DNA of 64,000 bases from Adiantum capillus-veneris (GCA_014529385.2 CM043969.1:29282946-29346945); one strand, 5' to 3'. Shown: positions 47,350-57,768, counted from the first letter of the stretch. Numbers and translations are program-made. Notes: generated by a model from the sequence alone, not told the origin.

Positions 47350-48230
47350 TAAAAATTCCACAGTAAGCCCGTCCCAACGAGGAGATCGCCAACGGCCCAA
47401 TGCAAGCAACCCACTATGTAACTCAGGTTCAGTGAATGGATCCTCAAGGCATTGTGCATCTTGCAAAGATAGGATCGGACGAACATAAGAAAGCAACAAT
47501 TGACGCGCTCAGCGAGCAGCTGAAGATGTCTGAGAAGGAGCAGCAAACACCTGTCGATAATGTGAAACCATGGCATCGACAAGTTCTTGCTTTGAAGAAA
47601 TCCAAGCACCCGAGGGAAGCATAACCCGCTTAATTGCTTGTGAGACCCTAGTATGATGCAGGTGCTTAAAAAATTGCTTCAAAGCGCAACCTTTATCCAT
47701 AAAAGCCTGTTGATGGGCACGCGTCTGCCATTTAGCAACCTTCTGCTTATCATTATGTTGAATACAAACACAAGCTTCACACAACAACGACAATTCAAAG
47801 TTAGACAAAGCTCGCAAATCAGCCAATACTTGCATTCGTTGACAAACTTGTTTCGCAACATTGACATCCCCCCGAGTCCACTACATCTAATACGTGCCAT
47901 AGTCATGAATTAACACTTTGTACCCTCATCACAAACCAATACCAAGCAACATCAAGATCAAGATGCATGTGGGCAAGCAGAGGGGACATAATATCAAAAA
48001 TCATGTCTCGAAAAACCTCACAAGTGAGATAAGCATTGATAATATGCAGCAGACCTTTCCTAGAAAGAGGCCGATCACAAAGAGGCTGCTCGAAGTACAA
48101 AGTCAACAAAACAAGGTAATGTTTTGATAATTGCAAGGTGTAATCCGTCCTCATATCACATACAAAATCTTCATAATGTTGCCCATCAAGCAAATACCAA
48201 CAATCCAACTGTGCTCGATAAGAAGAGTGA
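47350..48230 (-). pseudogene. LINE ORF2: end of endonuclease to start of RT (inverted part)
   Basis: On the minus strand the frame runs from AQLDCWYLLDGQHYEDF through DYTLQLSKHYLVLLTLYFEQ (typical of the end of plant L1 endonuclease), the helical linker ISSKQELVDAMVSHYRQVF, and ALGRWRSPRWDGLTVEF, which is the RT entry motif. At 48230 the frame is cut by the LTR element; excising the insert and one AGTGA restores the frame (…FQHVAHS joined to SYRAQLD…). Frameshifts occur near 47510 and 47860-47905. Confidence 0.8.
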
Positions 48231-49316
48231 TGTCACGTGACACATCCCAACCCTATGTCTCCGTGGACAAGCTACACCACAACAGGGTTCAATCAGTTCA
48301 GTCAAGTTTAGATTAGCCCCAATCACTTAGCATAGATGCATATCCTCCGGTTGCACACAGCATGATCATCAAAATTCCCATCAGAATCCTTTAGCATCAG
48401 TTAGGGGAATTTTCCAGTGCCTTTAGCCTATTTTCCTATTTACTGGTATTTTCACTTATTATTTTTAAGTGACTTTCCAACAGAAGTAGGTAGGGCAATT
48501 TTGCTAAGTTAATATATAAGCAAACCCAAGTTAGCACTTTCTGGCAGAAGAGGCAGCAAGAGCTTCCCGCTCAACGGGCAACTTCTCAGCAGTACCCTCA
48601 GCACCCGCAAGGCCTTGGCGAGTTCCCTCCCCTAGCCTAGCGTTTCCAAATCCCAGCACCATCAAGACCCCAATTTCCAGCGTTTTGCATCCTGTGCATC
48701 ATCGTCATCACCAGATCAGCATTAGCGTTTTGGAATTCCGGCCCAGATCTAGATAGCGTTTTTGCTAAGCAACAGAGCAGTTCAGCGTTTTTTAATCTGC
48801 AGTTCAGCCTTTGAAGAAACGCAGTTTTCAGCCATGACACAAAAGCAAATTAGCCCCCAAGTTGGTTGCAGATGTTCCCTCATTTTCAGCCATAAAAACG
48901 CAGCCAAAACAGTCATTTTCAGCCACCGAACAGTCCCAAAAAACAGCAGATAGAAGAACTCAGATTTCAGCCATCAAGTCGCCGTCATCATCACCGTCGT
49001 GGTCATCGGCATAGTCACATTGCATCAGTCCATTGCATTCGCATTGTACACCTTTGTGCAATCCAAGTAGACCACTCTCGCCGACGAGAGTGGGGCCTTC
49101 GGAGGAGGGTTTTACAACCTTTCGGGTGTCGTATCTCTTCTCTCTCCTTCTCTCAGTCTCATTCACTTGCACGCACAATCCACTCACTTTGTTCGTGATC
49201 ATAGCATTCTCCCTAAGACGGAGCGCTCTCTTTTTCCCTAAGAACTAAAAGGAACCTTGAGCAATAAAGATCGCTAATCTTGAGAAAATACAACATTCAT
49301 TCCGCTACACCTTGCA
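48231..49316 (+). repeat. 5' LTR of the gag-only element (1086 bp)
   Basis: It starts TGTCACGTGACACATCC and ends CTACACCTTGCA. It is nearly identical to the 3' LTR but lacks two segments found there (about 44 bp and about 390 bp). The first 12 bases form a perfect palindrome around a CACGTG G-box. Confidence 0.88.
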
Positions 49317-49317
49317 T

Positions 49318-49329
49318 TGGTATCAGAGC
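49318..49329 (+). other. tRNA-iMet primer-binding site of the gag-only element
   Basis: TGGTATCAGAGC lies one base after the LTR end. Confidence 0.9.
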
Positions 49330-49724
49330 TTTGAAAGTGTTTTGCATTACTCAAGGAAAGAACCACAAGAATTTTTTTGCTTGTTGCAATCCCACGAAAC
49401 CAAGTTTACTTGGGCGTGGCGATTCCTAATCGTGTTTTGTTGAAGAGTGACAGGAATCCCAAGAAAGAAGGGCTTGTCCAGCCTCCCCTTGTGTCTCCTT
49501 TCACTCATTGAGAGCGGACCGTGCACTTAGCGGCCGGCCAATCGACGTCAGGTGGAAAAAAGCAACCTTGGTGTGAGCGCAAGGCCGCCAAGGGGTGCGC
49601 CCACAGAAAGGAGTAGAACTCAGGTGAAGAGAAGATCCTTCTCCAACGCGATTTGCAAGCGAAGGAAGACCTCAAGAACCAAGAACCCAAGTTCTTTGTG
49701 AACTACAAAACCCACGATTGCAGA

Positions 49725-50675
49725 ATGGTCATCACTCGAAGCGGAAAGGATACTTCGCTTGGAGGTGATGAGCATGAGAGGCGAGAATTATTTTCCTCAC
49801 CAGGAGGTTTTTCCGACCCTTCCCCATCTACGACAAAGATTGCACTAACTCCTATGGAGGAGTTAGACCAAGAAAGAGAAGCAGAAAGAAAAGCGTACGA
49901 AAAAGATATGGCAACCATCGAGCGTAAGTACCAAGAAAGAAGGGCAACCATAGAAGCAGAATTTTATCGTGAGAACAAAGCACAAATGCAAGAGTTATTG
50001 CGACTCTTTTCTCAAGCTCACGCACAGATGCAACAGAATCGGAAAAAGGAGACTCTCTCAGTCTCTTCTTCTCCACAGCATGACACACAAGAAATGCATA
50101 ATGAGAAGCATGATGAATTGAATGATAATGATTTGCATGATGATTTGAATGACAATGATAAGCATGATGATTTGGATGCCAATGATTTGCATAATGATTT
50201 GGATGACAATGACAAGCATGATGATTTGCATGATCAAGATGTGATTTCTCACGAGCATGATGAATTGCATGAAGATGATGTGATTGTTCACAAGAATGAT
50301 GTGTTAGTGGAGGCTTTTCCTAGCGAAGCTAACCTCGTTGTAGATTCGCTCAATCACGAAGATAGTATGAGCACCAAGCATGGGCATTTCCTTTGTGATT
50401 TGCCACAATTGATTGATTTCGATCAAACAGAAAAGATTCGAGCGCATTGTTTGCACCTGTTTGATGAACGGTTTGTCACTCCGTCTCTATGTTCGTCTAC
50501 ATTGCATACACAGTCTTTCGAGAAGACAAGATTTTTTTCCTTCACTTTACATGGAATGGATATGTTCATGGTTTTGTGTTGGAGATGGTTTCAGGAATTT
50601 TCAGCCATGGAGATTCTTGAAGATGGAAGAAGCACGACTCTACACGACGTTGAAGCAAGGAAGGAGATTCAATAG
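49725..50675 (+). CDS. Gag-like protein with coiled coil and nine-residue His/Asp/Asn repeats
   Basis: From ATG 49725 the frame encodes 316 residues. The start MVITRSGKDTS is typical of gypsy Gag proteins. Residues about 40-110 (for example ELDQEREAERKAYEKDMATI) are strongly charged and heptad-like, suggesting a long coiled coil. Residues 133-168 are four tandem nine-residue units with consensus NDNDLHDDL (DNA 50121-50228), followed by more HDEL/HEDD-like units. No capsid block, zinc knuckle or enzyme motif was seen. The His/Asp repeats could bind metal, but that is speculation. The frame is uninterrupted, unlike neighbouring transposon genes, which fits a young insertion. An upstream TTG-initiated extension is open but unlikely to be used. 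Confidence 0.6.
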   Translation: MVITRSGKDTSLGGDEHERRELFSSPGGFSDPSPSTTKIALTPMEELDQEREAERKAYEKDMATIERKYQERRATIEAEFYRENKAQMQELLRLFSQAHAQMQQNRKKETLSVSSSPQHDTQEMHNEKHDELNDNDLHDDLNDNDKHDDLDANDLHNDLDDNDKHDDLHDQDVISHEHDELHEDDVIVHKNDVLVEAFPSEANLVVDSLNHEDSMSTKHGHFLCDLPQLIDFDQTEKIRAHCLHLFDERFVTPSLCSSTLHTQSFEKTRFFSFTLHGMDMFMVLCWRWFQEFSAMEILEDGRSTTLHDVEARKEIQ

Positions 50676-50680
50676 ACTTT

Positions 50681-50850
50681 GTGTCGCTTTTGGCACGGCC
50701 CAAAGAAGCAAGCGTTGCAGACCTTTATGAAGTTCAAGTACCGCACGACCCACACAACAGAGTGGGCCGACAAAGAGTCCCTTATGTTATTGGCGATCTC
50801 CCTCGACGCCATACAGTTCGGTACCAATACCTCACTTTTAAAAGGAGGGG
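50681..50850 (+). pseudogene. Relic of a pol C terminus in the gag-only element
   Basis: Just after the Gag-like frame, a plus-strand frame reads RPKEASVADLYEVQVPHDP and then a basic LPRRHTVRYQYL segment ending at the polypurine tract. Basic tails of this kind end gypsy integrases, suggesting that pol was lost by internal deletion. Weak evidence. Confidence 0.35.
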
Positions 50851-50851
50851 A
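50841..50851 (+). other. Polypurine tract of the gag-only element
   Basis: AAAGGAGGGGA abuts the 3' LTR start TGTCACG. Confidence 0.85.
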
Positions 50852-52366
50852 TGTCACGTGACACATCCCAACCCTATGTGTCCGTGGATAAGCTACACCA
50901 CAACAGGGTTCAGTCAGTTCAGTCAAGTTTAGATTAGCAGTGATCTGGCACTTTTGTGAGTCTATTCGTAGACCGTGCATGCCCAGTCACTTAGCATAGA
51001 TGCATATCCTCCGGTTGCACACAGCATGATCGTCAAAATTCAATCGTGAAGAAATTCAATTATTGAAAATTCCTCCCATTGATAAGCTGATTCCAACTTC
51101 TGTTATAGGATTGAAATATCACTTCTACAATATCCTTTGGTTGTATATCCTCTTGTTTTTGTTGATCTTCCACCTGCTTCCTTTTTTGATGTTTCGCCTG
51201 TGGCTTATTCTGATATTCCACATCATACTTCCTCCTTGAATCCAATTTGATCCTCCACACCTGTTTTGACATAATTGGACTTGTAAAACCTGCTTCAGAT
51301 CCTTCAAATATCTGCATTTGACTTCCTCCGAGTTGAATGCTATCATAACAACTTTTGTCAAATAAATTTGAACCCAAATCTACCAAATCTACCAAATAGT
51401 CGATTTGATCACCAACTTTCTTCACAATGACATCAGAATCCATTAGCATCAGTTAGGGGAATTTTCCAATGCATTTAGCCTATTTTCCTATTTATTGGTA
51501 TTTTCACTTATTATTTTTAAGTGACTTTCCAACAGAAGTAGGTAGGGCAATTTTGCTAAGTTAATATATAAGCAAACCCAAGTTAGCACTTTCTGGCAGA
51601 AGAGGCAGCAAGAGCTTCCCGCTCAACAGGCAACTTCTCAACAGTACCCTCAGCACCCGCAAGGCCTTGGCGAGTTCCCTCCCCTAGCCTAGCGTTTCCA
51701 GATCCCAGCACCATCAAGACCCCAGTTTCCAACGTTTTGCATCCTGTGCATCATCACCATCACCAGATCAGCATTAGCGTTTTGAAATTCCGGCCCAAAT
51801 CTAGCTAGCGTTTTTGATAAGCAGCAGAGCAGTTCAGCGTTTTTTAATCTGCAGTTCAGCCTTTGAAGAAACGCAGTTTTCAGCCATGACACAATAGCAA
51901 ATTAGCCCCCAAGTTGGTTGCAGATGTTCCCTCATTTTCAGCCATAATAACGCAGCCAAAACAGTCATTTTCAGCCACCGAACAGTCCCAAAAAACAGCA
52001 GATAGAAGAACTCAGATTTCAGCCGTCAAGTCGCCGTCATCATCACCGTCGTCGTCATTGGCATAGTCCCATTGCATCAATCCATTGCATTCGCATTGTA
52101 CACCTTTGTGCAATCAAAGTAGACCACTCTCGCCGACGAGAGTGGGGCCTTCGGAGGAGGGTTTTACAACCTCTCGGGTGTCGTATCTCTTCTCTCTCCT
52201 TCTCTCAGTCTCATTCACTTGCACGCACAATCCACTCACTTTGTTCGTGACCACAGCACTCTACAAGACGGAAAGCTCTCTTTTTCCCTAAGAACTAAAA
52301 GGAACCTTGAGCAATAAAGATCACTAATCTTGAGAAAATACAACATTCATTCCGCGGCACCTAACA
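50852..52366 (+). repeat. 3' LTR of the gag-only element (1515 bp)
   Basis: It is colinear with the 5' LTR but has an extra segment of about 44 bp near 50939-50984 and one of about 390 bp at 51041-51430. The rest is nearly identical. It ends GCGGCACCTAACA, followed by the AGTGA duplication. Confidence 0.88.
51060..51449 (-). other. Antisense open frame in the extra LTR segment
   Basis: A 129-codon minus-strand frame spans the extra 390 bp. It begins with ATG in shared LTR sequence (LMDSDVIVKKVGDQIDYLV) and has a Lys/Gln-rich end (QAKHQKRKQVEDQQKQ). No family is recognised. It may be a captured gene fragment or a chance frame. Confidence 0.25.
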
Positions 52367-52371
52367 AGTGA

Positions 52372-52590
52372 GCAACATGCTGAAAGATAAATCTAGAAAC
52401 GTTTGGATGCAAATACCGCCATAAATCAATCATTTGAGCATAAGTAAAGAGATGATCCCATTCTTGCCTTTCCACAAGCAACATGTGCGAATTGCATGTG
52501 GTACTATCATTCGTATCAAGGGTACACAGAGAAATGCATTGGAGATCCATGGGTGAGAAGAGATGTCTCGTCATAACGCAACTCTCCTTT
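52372..52590 (-). pseudogene. LINE endonuclease fragment, inverted part
   Basis: The minus-strand frame has FSPMDLQCISLCTLDTN and then MIDLWRYLHP followed by RFIFQHVAH, a block near the end of the plant L1-type endonuclease. It continues in frame into 48230-47903 when the LTR element and one target duplication are removed. Its right edge marks the inversion junction (about 52565-52605). Confidence 0.7.
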
Positions 52591-54947
52591 TGGGAGGCTC
52601 TCAATCAGCCACTGCTTTTCATGTTTTAAATGCAGCATGGGAGAAACAAGCTTTGCCACTATCTTGGAAAGAAGGTTTACTTAAATTGTTGCATAAGCAA
52701 GCACTTTGCAAGCAATTCTCTCACTCGCAACCTATTACTTTAATGCCGGTGGTTTACAAGATTATTGGCTAAGATGTTGGTGCATCGCATTAAAGACCAT
52801 CTATTTACAGGACTTCATCAGGCTCAGTATGGTTTCATTCCACTTCACCAAATCATGGACAATTTGGCTAATGTTATGATTGGCATGGAGTATGCTAAGT
52901 ACACCCAACAAGATGTGTTGGTTATGCGAGTTGATATCGAAAATGCCTTTGACATTGTACAGTGGGACTTCATCGTTGCCACGATGAGGTGTTTAGGGTT
53001 CAATCCTAAATTGGCCAATGTGGTTTATTTATTGTATGCTTGTAGTACGTCTCAGGGGATCCTAGAAGGTGAATAGATAGAATCCTGGCCTCTTGGCTGT
53101 TCAGTTAGGCAAGGGTACACCCTTAGTGCTTTGTTGTATGCAATTGCCACTCACCCCCTATTGATGTATCTTGATCATATGACCTCTGTTGACCGTCTTC
53201 ATGGTTTGCAATTACCTTCGACTCATACCTTTAATGGGCAAGCTTATGCGGATGACTCGATGTTTATGCCTCGCAACCAGCAGGTTGATGTCCAAGTGAT
53301 TATGGAAGCTTTGGAATTGTTTGGAATTGCGACTAGTCTTAAAGTCAACTTTTGCAAATCGAAGCTTCTGCCACTTCGTTTTTGCGATTGGCATAGTCTA
53401 TTGTGGCCAGGTGAGATTGTTCCTCCACGCATTTGAGATATCCAATTGGATGGAATGTCACTCACACTCAAAAAGTGGATTGGGTTATGCAACGCTTGAA
53501 TTCAAATTGCATTACAGGAAGCGTGCACTTGGCCATGCATGTTTGCCTACAAATCGTTCAGAGTATCTTGATGGCATAAGTGCAATTCTTTTTGCCACTA
53601 ATGCATAGGCCTTGCCATTGTCTCGATTCTCTTATGTCAACCATTTTGTCTCACTCATGCTCACAAAAAAGGCTTTGCACTCCTATACGTTTTGGTGGTC
53701 TCAATATCTTGGACTTGAGTAGGCATGTTCTTGCTATGCCTGCCTTGGACTCTTATGTTTGCATACCTGAGTCAGCATGTTGTTACGTCCTCATTTGGCC
53801 ATTGGCAATAATCTATTTGGGAGGTTGTATTTGGTAAGATGGAAGGGCACATTCCTGGATGTCCTCTTGCTTCCACTTTGCTCTCTGCTTGGAAAGAGGT
53901 TACGGTTCATCTATCATGGAATGCTCGGTGAGAGGGAAATTCGCTTCGTTTGGGAAGTCTTCATTGGAGCTGGACATACTCTCTTACTTTGGTTGACCGC
54001 TTGCCTCGCCAAGCATACTTCCTCCCTTGCCGTGGCATTCGTGTGGTTGAGGATGTGGTGGATGCAGTCAAATACACTTTTGTGTTTCCCTTCGTTGCTC
54101 ACCGTTTTGGATTAGGCATGTATTACTGCCAGTTCTGGAGAGAATTTCAACACATGATGCTGGTTGATATTTTGCCCATTTCACCTTTGCCTAATAGTGA
54201 TCCCATGTGTGATTGGAATCTTCGGGAAACGCCTTTTCAAGATATTTCTGCTAATCAAGTTTATGCTCTTCTTCTACCGCAACCTTGGCTTGTTGACCAT
54301 TGTAATGCCCTTTGGCACATGCACAAATCTGATAATTGGTGGAGGAAGCTTCTCTCTGCCTGGAAAAGCCACTTACTTGCCTTTGAAAGAGCAGTTGTTT
54401 CTTTGGCGTTGTTTGCTTGGAGTGCTCCCGGTGGGCACTTCTCTTGGGGCACGTCATATCCACCCTTCTTGTGTCCGTTGCTCACTGCGGAAGAGAATGT
54501 TTGCCACTTATTATGGGATTGCTGCATTACTAGAGATTTCCTTCATCGAGTATCGGCTTGTATGCGGCTCCGTTTTCCAATGATGGTTTTCCACAAACAA
54601 TTTTGGGCATTTGGCATTTTCTCACCCATATTACACCGATTCACGATCTCCTTTACATGGGTCAGATATTGGGCTTACTGAACCCCGTGGCGTCAGTGTA
54701 ATGGCTATATGTTCCATCGCATTCATGCGGATCCCTTCTCGTTCTTCAAGCTTTCTCTTAGGCAATCTTTACAATTCGCCTTGGAAGTTGGTGTTCATCG
54801 CAGAGATACAGCAACTCTCCAATGAATGCTTTTAGCCATATTGTACAGGCGAAATTTTGTGTTCTTTCTCTTGTATATGATCTTTTCGATGGGTTTTCCT
54901 TGCTTTGAGGTTTCCCACTAGTAAATTAATCAAACTGATTTACAAAA

Positions 54948-54948
<1 letters not shown>
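52590..54948 (+). pseudogene. LINE ORF2: RT and C-terminal zinc domain (non-inverted part)
   Basis: The RT begins at FHVLNAAWEKQALPLSW and continues with KMLVHRIKDHLF, GFIPLHQIMDNLANV, DIENAFDIVQWDF, SVRQGYTLSALLYA and the catalytic YADD (AYADDSMF, about 53247). The zf-RVT domain follows near 54370-54560 (LFLWRCLLGVLPVGT, then a CX2C and an HLLWDCC block). Frameshift near 52768 and a TAG at 53074-53076, with more later. The 3' end (GGTTTCCCACTAGTAAATTAATCAAACTGATTTACAAAAA in pieces) runs into (TG)n. Confidence 0.85.

Positions 54949-54992
<44 letters not shown>
54949..54992 (+). repeat. (TG)n microsatellite at the LINE 3' end
   Basis: 22 uninterrupted TG units follow ACAAAAA, the LINE tail. 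Confidence 0.98.
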
Positions 54993-54994
<2 letters not shown>

Positions 54995-55141
54995 ATAGTT
55001 ACAGGGAATGGCAATTTTCAAGTCTCCATTCCCATCCCAATTTCCCATTCCAACCCCCGTTCCATGTTTCGAACGTGAGTATCTGAAATAGGGAATGGCA
55101 TTTCACACATATTGTCATTCCCCTTTTCGATTTCTCGATCC
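54993..55141. other. Short spacer between two LINEs
   Basis: About 150 bp containing two imperfect copies of a GGGAATGGCA(A)TTT motif; no gene. Confidence 0.5.
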
Positions 55142-55161
55142 GTGTGTGTGTGTGTGTGTGT
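55142..55161 (+). repeat. (GT)n at the 5' edge of the second LINE
   Basis: Ten GT units immediately before the first LINE-homologous bases. Confidence 0.95.
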
Positions 55162-55950
55162 CTTGCTGCTCATTCACCTATTCCTCCTCTGGATGTGGAC
55201 TCTCGCTTCTCTGATTGGAAACTGGCTACTACCAAATTGGACTGCATCTCAGCTGCCAGTGTCTATGACTCTATGCCATCCTTCAGTCTGATGTATGGAT
55301 TGTGCATCGGGGTAATCAACTGTGGTCGCTTTCCGAGTCATCCTTGTGGTGGCAACACGCATTGTCTCGCATTTGGCAGATGACTCTGCCTTTGAAGGAA
55401 CGTGTTTTCTTGTGGCGGTGCTTGGTGGGAGCTCTACTTGTTGGCAGTGTGTTGCAGGTTCGGCATATTGCACCTTCCCACTGCCCCAGATGCCTTGAAG
55501 CTAAGGAGACCGTGTCACACTTACTGTGGTGTTGTCGTCACTCCAGAGCCTTCATTCGGCAAGTGTCGACTGCTCTTCGACTACGTTTTCCTTCCGGCTC
55601 TTTTCACAGACGATTTTGGCTTTTTGGGGTGCTTCGGTCACCACAATCTCACTTCACCTGGGTCAGATTTTGGAATATGTGGGCTATCTGGCATCATAGG
55701 AACTCCTTAATGTTCCAGGGCACTTTTGTTGACCCCTTTCCCTATTTCAAATTATCTCTTGGTCAAGCGCTACATTTTGCCTATGAAGCTAGAGACATCA
55801 CTCTTGATGCCTACATGATTTACTTTGACTATTTCTAGCCTTCGCAGCCTCATAGTGCTCCATCTTTTGTATCCCTTTCTTTTCGTGGGTTTTCCTCGCT
55901 TTGAGGTTTCCCAAGTGTAATTAATCAAAGCAAATTTACAAAAAAAAAAA
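55162..55950 (+). pseudogene. Second LINE, 5'-truncated copy of the same family
   Basis: Most of it is one frame (55302-55838) with LPLKERVFLWRCLVGALLVG, the zinc motif CPRC...HLLWCC, and the FTWVRFWNMWAIWHHR block that follows zf-RVT in plant LINEs. It matches 54370-54948 of the twin-primed LINE and ends with the same TTAATCAAA-ATTTACA motif plus 11 A. It is flanked by GT repeats on both sides, which could include its target duplication. Confidence 0.85.
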
Positions 55951-55960
55951 GTGTGTATGT

Positions 55961-55981
55961 GAGAGAGAGAGAGAGAGAGAG
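55961..55981 (+). repeat. (GA)n microsatellite
   Basis: About ten GA units after GTGTGTATGT behind the second LINE A tail. Confidence 0.95.
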
Positions 55982-56499
55982 TCTAAATCTATCACTTAAA
56001 AATCCCTCAGAACGCCCAAATGGTGTCTATTCTGAAGGTAAGTACAACATAGCAAGCCCAAATGCATCAAACAAAAGATTGTAAAATCTAGATACAACTA
56101 GGCACATGGCAAAACGATAAAAACAGAATGCCACGGTAAAAAAACCTCTCCTAAAGATCGTGAAAAGTGCCCTGGCAAGCTAAGTGGAGAGAGGATGGCA
56201 GCAATCTCTAAAGGATAGGCACCACCAAAAAGCCCAATCAACAGCCATAGATCAAGAACCTTAACCAACAAAAGCCACCAACGATGAAAAGTGACAATGA
56301 GCAACTAGAAGAGCTCGCCGGTAAGTTTTAACGGTGGGGGAAATGGATAAACAGCCAAGATAAAGCAATCGCTGACGAAGATCACGATGAACAGACAACT
56401 AGCATCACAAGAAACTCCAAGAGGATGTCACGAGGTGGACAGCACAGCAATGCACCGGAGCGGACAAACAGCTGTCAACCAGGATAGAGTGTAGTCCAC
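55982..56499. other. No gene securely recognised
   Basis: A 68-codon minus-strand frame (56304-56098) is hydrophobic and could be a LINE remnant, but no motif supports this. Confidence 0.35.
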
Positions 56500-57478
56500 T
56501 TGCTAAAGGCGGCTCTTGAAGACGAGCTAGGGAGGAAACTCCAAGTAGACACTATACGAGGCTTTGAAGACAACGACCGGGTGGAAGCCAGCTATGAAAA
56601 ATTTGGGTGGAGCGAGCAGAGAGCAAAGGAGCAACGAGTCCACAACCAACCAAAACAGCAATCGAGGAGCCACAGTAAACCATCAACACCAAAACAACAG
56701 AACCCCAAAATACCACAACAAAAAGACGAGGAAAGGAAACAAAAACAAAGCAACAGCAACAAAAGGAAACAAAACATACTCTAAGGAGACTTTACCCTCA
56801 CTCACTCACACATACACACCCGCACGCACACCCCCGAAAGCAAGCCCTCAGATTACCACAAAACGAACACACCACACAAAAAAAACCTCACGCACACACA
56901 CACACACACCCACAAAAAAGGAAGGACAAACCAAAAACAAAACATGGAAACACAAAACAACAGAGGATATAGAACAAAACCAAACCTAGGACATAGTAGC
57001 GCCAAAGGACCAACAAACCAACATAGAGAAGAAACACCTGAACATCTCTTCGTGTGTCTACAACACCAGGAGCAAGGTATCGCTAATGTGGGAGGCGAGG
57101 TCGAACAGGCAACCTTCTCCAAACAAAAACACAAGTTCCGATGGGCTCCACAACGGAACTCTTAAACCGATCCATGTCGACTACAATGCGGTAGAATGTA
57201 TCGTCAACAAGTTCAACACCAAGCGCACACCTAGTGGACATGCCATTCTTGAGTTCAAAGACAAGGAGGAACGGCTCCGACTACTCCAGCAATCGCGTCT
57301 CCTTAGAGACATCGGGTTCTGGATCGCCGAAGAACTCACCCCGACACAAGTCAAGCACAAAGGTGAAGAGCTGAAAAAAGTGCGTGAAGCACGAGCCAAA
57401 GGCAAGTGGGCAGTATACCACGGAGGGAAGGCCATCATCCAGGAGTTTCGAACTCCTAAACCGGCTCCTGCCCCATAG
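56500..57478 (+). pseudogene. LINE ORF1-like protein fragment
   Basis: A frame at 56500-56784 (LKAALEDELGRKLQVDTI, then a Gln/Lys-rich run) and another at 57086-57478 are separated by a low-complexity A/C-rich stretch (CA repeats near 56893-56910) and a frame change. The second ends with IGFWIAEELTPTQVKHKGEE, then EARAKGKWAVYHGGK, closely resembling the end of the nucleic-acid-binding domain of non-LTR ORF1 proteins (pattern I-E-LT...AR..GK...GGK). ORF1 coats the LINE RNA. No ORF2 follows on this strand; the sequence meets the 3' end of another LINE at 57631. Confidence 0.55.
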
Positions 57479-57768
57479 GACCCCTTTTAGGCTTTGCTTT
57501 TTCTTTTGATGGATCCTCAATCCTTAACTGATATGTATCGATTGCCCTCACTTAGAAGAAGTGATTGTAATGTTTTGTTTTTGGTCCCATGGGTCATATT
57601 TGACCTCCGTGGACGATAATTCAATCTCTCTTTTTTTTTTTTTTTTGGAAAAAGTCAGGGCTGTATATTACTGAGTACAATATAATCCCCAACGGATGCC
57701 AAAATAGCCTATCACGTGGGGTGTACAAGCTGAATGTAAGGATGAGAGCCACTATAGTGACAACTCAA

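Larger units (their letters stand above)
48226..52371 (+). mobile_element. Gag-only LTR retrotransposon inserted in a LINE
   Basis: Perfect AGTGA target duplications flank it (48226-48230, 52367-52371). It has a 5' LTR (48231-49316), an initiator-tRNA-Met primer site (49318-49329), an interior of only about 1.53 kb and a 3' LTR (50852-52366) preceded by a polypurine tract. The interior encodes one 316-codon frame starting like a gypsy Gag and a short relic of a pol C terminus. There is no protease, RT, RNase H or integrase, so the element must be non-autonomous. Confidence 0.88.
47350..54948. mobile_element. 5'-inverted (twin-primed) LINE, split by an LTR element
   Basis: The left part (47350-48230 and 52372-52590, minus strand) carries LINE endonuclease and the region up to the start of RT. 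The right part (52590-54948, plus strand) carries the rest of ORF2 from just after that point, down to the 3' end. The two parts are head to head and complementary in content, with only about 20-25 codons missing at the junction, the arrangement produced by twin priming. The LTR element at 48231-52366 inserted later and split the inverted part. A TG-rich microsatellite borders both outer ends. Confidence 0.75.

Noticed and set aside
47218-47609. Minus-strand frames ending in a long Arg-Glu run
   Set aside because: The Arg-Glu part is the (CT)n array at 47284-47334. Only the part upstream of it on that strand is LINE sequence, and the part below 47246 is the BAH gene exon.
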